A stretch of DNA of 14,973 bases, taken from contig DJRP01000034.1 of the NCBI GenBank assembly GCA_002437815.1, positions 99,719 through 114,691 of the forward strand, given 5' to 3'. The position numbers and the translations under genes are program-made. This stretch comes from Collinsella sp. UBA6357 (GTDB lineage Bacteria > Actinomycetota > Coriobacteriia > Coriobacteriales > Coriobacteriaceae). Below, piece by piece: positions 11,069-14,973 of the stretch; the stretch's first letter is position 1, and every line of letters starts with the position of its first letter. Under the pieces are notes generated by a model. It saw only the letters and a program-made list of their open reading frames with translations, did no database searches and was not told the DNA's origin.

Positions 11069-13045
11069 ATGGCTGTCTCTTTTGCCCGCATCGACCGCGC
11101 CTTTCGACCGCCCAGCTGGCGGATCTGCCAACATCGCGCCCTGACGTTGGCTGCGCTGTTGCTGATGATGACCGCGGTGCTGCTTGCGCTGCCTGCCCGT
11201 GCCCATGCCGACGGCTATTCCATGGACGGCGTGCATATCGATGCCCAGGTGCGCGAGGACGGCTCGCTCGCCGTGAGCGAGACGCGAAACTTCAGCTTCG
11301 ATGACGATGTCAACGGTGTCTACTGGTTGATTCCCCTCGGCGACAACCAGCAGGGCTCCACGACCGATATCCAGATCGTGTCGGTCGACTCCAGCGGCAC
11401 GTTTGCGCAGGTGGACTCGGCGAGCAACGGCGACTCATATGTCTACACCGTCGATCAGGTGGTCGATGGCGGCGATCAGATGCTGCGCCTCAAGGTCTTT
11501 AGCCCGTACAGCGATGGCGACAGCACGTCGATCACCGTGAGCTATGTGATGACGGGCGCCGTCATGAACTGGTCGGACACGGCGGAGCTGTATTGGAAGT
11601 TCGTGGGTGACGGATGGTCCGAGGATTCGGACAACGTGAGCGCGACGATCGCGTTTCCGTCCGATGCCGTGAGTGCGACGCCGGCGACCAAGGGCGACAA
11701 CTTCCGTGCATGGGGCCACGGCCCGCTCGACGCGAGCCTTGCGATCGATGCCAAAAACGCCACGGTCACCTATACGGTGCCCGAAGTCGAGTCGGGCGAG
11801 TTTGCCGAGGCGCGCATCGCGTTCCCCAGCGCCTGGGTGCCGGGGCTTGCCGCCTCGGGCGAGGCGCGTCTGAGCACGATGCTTTCGGAGGAGCAACAGT
11901 GGGCGGATGAGGCCAACGCGCGTCGCGAGCATGCGCGCCGGGTGTCGAACACCTTGGCCGTGGTGAGCATCGCCGCGTCCGTGGTGTTCACGGGTGCGGT
12001 CGTACTGCTGCGCCTGCGCCGTCGCAACCCACGTCCTCTGTTCCAGGACGAGTATTTCCGCGATGTGCCGTCGGCCGACCATCCGGCAGCGATCTCGCTG
12101 TTTATGGAGGGTGGCGAAGTGCCCGATCGCGCGTTCACGGCGTCGCTCATGAAAATGACCGATGACCGTATCATCTCGCTCGAAGAGGCCGTCGATGTGA
12201 GCCGTGGCCTTTTTGGGCGCGAGAAGCAAAGCGAAAGCTATCAGGCCACCCTCAACGTTCCCAAAAAGGAGGTGGCCGACAAGATCGATCGCGCGGTGCT
12301 CGATCTCTATTTTGCCGGCGTCAAACGCGATGACGACGGCAAGCGCCGCCGCACGTTCGCGCAGTTCCAGCGCTATGCCAAAAAGCATACGGACACATTT
12401 GGCGACAAGATGGACGATTACAAAGCCGAGGTAAAGGCGGCTGTGGAGGAGCGCAACCTGGTGGCCTCGAGCGGGGCCGCGGCGATCGCACTCGGCCTGG
12501 TTGCGGGCATCGTGGTGATCTGCTTGGCGGTGGGTGCCCTGTTCTACAGTGATTTTGCGCCGGCCAATGTCGTGGGCGCGGCTGTTGCCGTGCCCGTGGC
12601 GATCGTGGGTATCGTGGTGAGCTTCACGTTTCGGCGTTATACCCAAGAGGGTGCGGAGCTTGCCGCCAAGTGTCGGGCGCTCAAGCACTGGCTCGAGGAC
12701 TTCACGCGCCTTAAAGAGGCCGTGCCCGGCGATCTGGTGCTTTGGAACAAGCTGATGGTGATGGGCGTGGCGCTCGGCGTGTCCAAGGAGACGTTGCGCG
12801 AACTTGCCGATGCCGTGCCGCGCGATATGCGCGACAGCGACGACTTCTACACCTATTATCCCGGTTACTGGTGGTATTACGGCCATCCCGGCCTGGACGA
12901 TCCCACCGAGGCCCTGCACGAGGCGTATGCGGCAAGCATCCGCGAGCTGGCGACGAGTTCCGACAGCTCGGGCGGCGGCGGAGGCGGCGGATTCTCGGGC
13001 GGCGGGGGCGGCGGTGTCGGCGGCGGAGGCGGCGGTACCTTTTAG
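11069..13045 (+). CDS. DUF2207 family membrane protein with Gly-rich tail
   Basis: The 658-residue product has the DUF2207 architecture. A signal peptide with hydrophobic core at about 25-41 is followed by an AHA site (45-47). An extracytoplasmic beta-rich domain (about 48-290) contains the typical GVYWLIPL stretch. Membrane spans lie at about 294-315, 468-491 and 498-520. A cytoplasmic region lies between the first and second spans. The C-terminus has aromatic residues (TYYPGYWWYYGHP, 595-607) and then an almost pure glycine tail (635-656) ending in TF. The ATG at 11069 has AGAGG 9 bases upstream. The family is widespread in Gram-positive bacteria, and its function is not established. The stop overlaps that of the convergent acetyltransferase gene. 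Confidence 0.92.
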   Translation: MAVSFARIDRAFRPPSWRICQHRALTLAALLLMMTAVLLALPARAHADGYSMDGVHIDAQVREDGSLAVSETRNFSFDDDVNGVYWLIPLGDNQQGSTTDIQIVSVDSSGTFAQVDSASNGDSYVYTVDQVVDGGDQMLRLKVFSPYSDGDSTSITVSYVMTGAVMNWSDTAELYWKFVGDGWSEDSDNVSATIAFPSDAVSATPATKGDNFRAWGHGPLDASLAIDAKNATVTYTVPEVESGEFAEARIAFPSAWVPGLAASGEARLSTMLSEEQQWADEANARREHARRVSNTLAVVSIAASVVFTGAVVLLRLRRRNPRPLFQDEYFRDVPSADHPAAISLFMEGGEVPDRAFTASLMKMTDDRIISLEEAVDVSRGLFGREKQSESYQATLNVPKKEVADKIDRAVLDLYFAGVKRDDDGKRRRTFAQFQRYAKKHTDTFGDKMDDYKAEVKAAVEERNLVASSGAAAIALGLVAGIVVICLAVGALFYSDFAPANVVGAAVAVPVAIVGIVVSFTFRRYTQEGAELAAKCRALKHWLEDFTRLKEAVPGDLVLWNKLMVMGVALGVSKETLRELADAVPRDMRDSDDFYTYYPGYWWYYGHPGLDDPTEALHEAYAASIRELATSSDSSGGGGGGGFSGGGGGGVGGGGGGTF

Positions 13046-13683
13046 GCTGTGAGGTCCAGCTCGTAGAGGTACATCTCGCGCGGCAGGTCCCGACGGCGCT
13101 CCTCGCGGTTGGCACGGTGCGTTGCTGCGCGCTTAAAGCCACGCCCCTCATAGAACTCCCACGAGCAAGAGGTGTCGGTGTAAAGGTGTGCCCGCGCGGC
13201 GCCGTTTCCTGCCAGATTGGAGACGGCGGCATCCAAAAGCACCGAGCCGACGCCCAGGCCCTGCACCTCGGGATCCACGGCCAATAGCGTCACCTCGTCT
13301 TGCAGCGTATCGGCGCTCGCCTCAAGCAGACGGTTGTTGGTGCGGATGGTCGCGCGCACAAACGAGAGGTACGCGGCGCATGCGTGCGGTTCGGCCTCGC
13401 GCATCTGGGCGAGCAGCGCGCGCTCGGTGTCTATCCAGCGCTCATGGTTTTTGTTGGGGCGATCGTGTGCCGCGCGGGCGAGCACGACGCCCTGCACCGT
13501 TCCATCGATAATAGCGACCTGCGAAAACGTCGAAGTCGAAAGGCAGGCGGAAAGATCACAGCGGGCCTCGAGCCGGTTATAGACATCGTCGTCTGAGCGA
13601 TGGTGCCAAAGCTTTTGCAGAATGTGCGCGACGGCATCGAAATCTTCAGTTTCAAACGGACGGTAGAGAACCCGCGAGACCAT
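13042..13683 (-). CDS. GNAT family N-acetyltransferase
   Basis: The 213-residue product is a single GNAT domain, which moves an acetyl group from acetyl-CoA to an amine. The acetyl-CoA-binding motif A is VDPEVQGLGVGSVLL, with Q141-x2-G-x-G146. The C-terminal motif B region has the usual aromatic pattern, SWEFYEGRGFKR. The substrate cannot be told from sequence; small molecules, peptides and ribosomal proteins are all possible. ATG 13683 is chosen with AGAGG close upstream (4-base gap); an in-frame TTG at 13707 is less likely. The stop codon overlaps the stop of the convergent DUF2207 gene, so there is no room for a terminator between them and antisense read-through is possible. Confidence 0.9.
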   Translation of the reverse strand: MVSRVLYRPFETEDFDAVAHILQKLWHHRSDDDVYNRLEARCDLSACLSTSTFSQVAIIDGTVQGVVLARAAHDRPNKNHERWIDTERALLAQMREAEPHACAAYLSFVRATIRTNNRLLEASADTLQDEVTLLAVDPEVQGLGVGSVLLDAAVSNLAGNGAARAHLYTDTSCSWEFYEGRGFKRAATHRANREERRRDLPREMYLYELDLTA

Positions 13684-14014
13684 GGTGCCTCTTTCTGTTA
13701 AAGACAACTAGCAAGGTTCTACCACGCGCCCGCATGGCAATTATGGTGCCCCTGTGCTCCATTAACTCTGCAGTCTGTGCTTATGCGGGGCGGTCGGATG
13801 CGGGACCGCCGTGTCATCGCCGTGGCCTTGGCGCAGGGCGAACAACCTGACTTTTTTGTCCTTGTTGGCGCATCGCCTGCTCGCCTGCTTTCGCAAACGC
13901 CCCAGATGCGCTACATTAAGTGCGTTTTTACCTAGCCGCCGCGCGAGCGCTGCAGATGACGTATCACCGACTCAACGAGCTTGAGCACGGCGGCGTACCA
14001 GACAGGAGGACTGC
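13684..14014. other. Gene-free interval upstream of purH
   Basis: No gene is seen between the divergent acetyltransferase and purH. The interval holds a 7-bp GC hairpin, GGCGGTC (13789-13795) with GACCGCC (13804-13810), a T6 run (13852-13857) behind only a weak 4-bp stem, and the purH promoter. No purine riboswitch or PurR-type palindrome was recognised. Confidence 0.5.
13890..13917 (+). promoter_or_regulatory. Probable purH promoter
   Basis: TTCGCA (13890-13895) and TACATT (13912-13917) are separated by 16 bases, each matching consensus at four or five positions. The predicted start near 13924 gives a leader of about 90 bases. Confidence 0.45.
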
Positions 14015-14973
14015 ATGGGATCTGATGTGAAGATCGCGCGCGCGTTGATCTCGGTCACCGACAAGACGGGCGTCGTCGATTTCGCACGAGCGCTGGTCGA
14101 TGACTTTGGCGTCGAGATCGTCTCTACCGGCGGCACGGCTCGCGCCATCGAGGATGCAGGCATCCCCGTGACCCCGATCGAGGAGTTTACGGGCTATCCC
14201 GAGATGATGGACGGCCGCGTCAAGACCCTGCACCCCAAGGTCCATGGAGCCCTTTTGGCCCGCCGCGATTCCGAGCAGCACATGCAGGAGGCCGCTCAGC
14301 ACGGCATCAAGATGATCGACCTGGTCGCGGTCAACCTCTATGAGTTCGAGAAGACCGTCGCCCAGCCCGATGTCACCTTTGCCGACGCCATCGAGCATAT
14401 CGACATCGGCGGTCCGTCCATGCTGCGTTCCGCCGCCAAAAATGCCGCGTCGGTCACCGTGGTGAGCGATCCGGCCGATTACGATGCCGTGCTCGCCGAG
14501 ATGCACGAGACGGGCGGCTGCACCACGCTCGCCACGCGTCGTCGCCTGCAGGTGAAGGTCTATCAGACCACCGCGGCCTACGACACGGCGATCTCGCGTT
14601 GGCTTGCCGCACAGGCAGGCGATGTGGCCGAGACCTCTGGCAAGCTCGAGATCTCGCTCGAGAAGGTCGAGGACCTGCGTTATGGCGAGAACCCGCAGCA
14701 GAAGGCCACCGTGTACCGTTTTGCCGACGCCGACAAGGCCGGTGCTACCTCGGGCTTCCCACTCGTGGGTTCCGAGCAGCTGCAGGGCAAGCCGCTCAGC
14801 TACAACAACTATCTGGACGCCGATGCCGCCTGGAGCCTGGTGCGCGAGTTCGACGAGCCTGCCTGCGTGATCCTCAAGCATCAGAACCCCTGCGGTTCTG
14901 CCGTGGCCGACGACATCACCACCGCCTACGACCGCGCGTTCGCCTGCGATCCCAAGAGCGCCTTCGGCGGCAT
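14015..14973 (+). CDS. purH: Bifunctional AICAR formyltransferase / IMP cyclohydrolase (5' part)
   Basis: The first 319 codons are present and the gene runs off the window edge; the full enzyme is usually about 510-530 residues. PurH carries out the last two steps of IMP synthesis, formylating AICAR with 10-formyl-THF and closing the ring. The N-terminal IMP cyclohydrolase (MGS-like) domain shows STGGTARAIEDAGIPV (37-52) and GRVKTLHPKVHG (67-78). The formyltransferase domain begins with RYGENPQQ (222-229) and includes the catalytic K288-H289 in LKHQNPCG. The ATG at 14015 has AGGAGG a few bases upstream. The frame is intact to the end of the window. Confidence 0.97.
   Translation, partial: MGSDVKIARALISVTDKTGVVDFARALVDDFGVEIVSTGGTARAIEDAGIPVTPIEEFTGYPEMMDGRVKTLHPKVHGALLARRDSEQHMQEAAQHGIKMIDLVAVNLYEFEKTVAQPDVTFADAIEHIDIGGPSMLRSAAKNAASVTVVSDPADYDAVLAEMHETGGCTTLATRRRLQVKVYQTTAAYDTAISRWLAAQAGDVAETSGKLEISLEKVEDLRYGENPQQKATVYRFADADKAGATSGFPLVGSEQLQGKPLSYNNYLDADAAWSLVREFDEPACVILKHQNPCGSAVADDITTAYDRAFACDPKSAFGG

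Noticed and set aside
11435..12919. Long minus-strand open frame of 494 codons
   Set aside because: It is antisense to the DUF2207 gene, with a His/Arg-rich composition typical of shadow frames in high-GC DNA.
13964..14881. Minus-strand open frame of 305 codons
   Set aside because: It is antisense to purH, whose protein motifs are unmistakable.

Overview
The window looks like chromosomal DNA of a high-GC actinobacterium of the Coriobacteriia, most like Collinsella. This is inference from gene content, base composition and the style of the repeats; no rRNA or marker gene proves it. Most genes are ordinary housekeeping or envelope genes. The unusual material is a set of structured non-coding repeats and one large helicase-nuclease.

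Region by region. 1-241: the tail of one copy and all of a second copy of a tandem, highly structured repeat. Each copy ends in a tRNA-like CCA sequence followed by a rho-independent terminator. 283-2730 (+): an 815-residue cytoplasmic protein of unknown function with a TPR-like C-terminal part. 2731-3248: an AT-rich gap with a perfect 25-bp inverted repeat enclosing 164 bp, which looks like a MITE, then a promoter. 3249-3339 (+): tRNA-Ser(GCU) with its terminator. 3407-4327 (+): a zinc-ribbon, single-pass membrane protein. 4454-4846 (+): a MutT-like Nudix hydrolase. 4856-4889: a strong bidirectional terminator. 4888-7770 (-): a 960-residue PLD nuclease / superfamily 2 helicase / DUF3427 protein. 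7976-8701 (+): a metallophosphoesterase, divergent from the helicase. 8702-9113: no gene, but a roughly 200-bp imperfect palindrome. 9114-10094 (-): glutamyl-Q tRNA(Asp) synthetase. 10095-10389: no gene, three hairpins. 10390-10908 (-): ferritin. 11069-13045 (+): a DUF2207 membrane protein. 13042-13683 (-): a GNAT acetyltransferase whose stop overlaps that of the DUF2207 gene. 14015 to the window end (+): the 5' part of purH.

The genes do not form a pathway. Nearly all are single-gene transcription units, often convergent or divergent, each with its own terminator or hairpin. The helicase is the only gene with an accessory, possibly defensive, character, and it has no obvious partner beside it. 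The best candidates for undescribed biology are the CCA-ended tandem element at the start, the 25-bp inverted-repeat element at 2881-3094 and the long palindrome at 8785-8984. All three would be tested by counting copies across related genomes.
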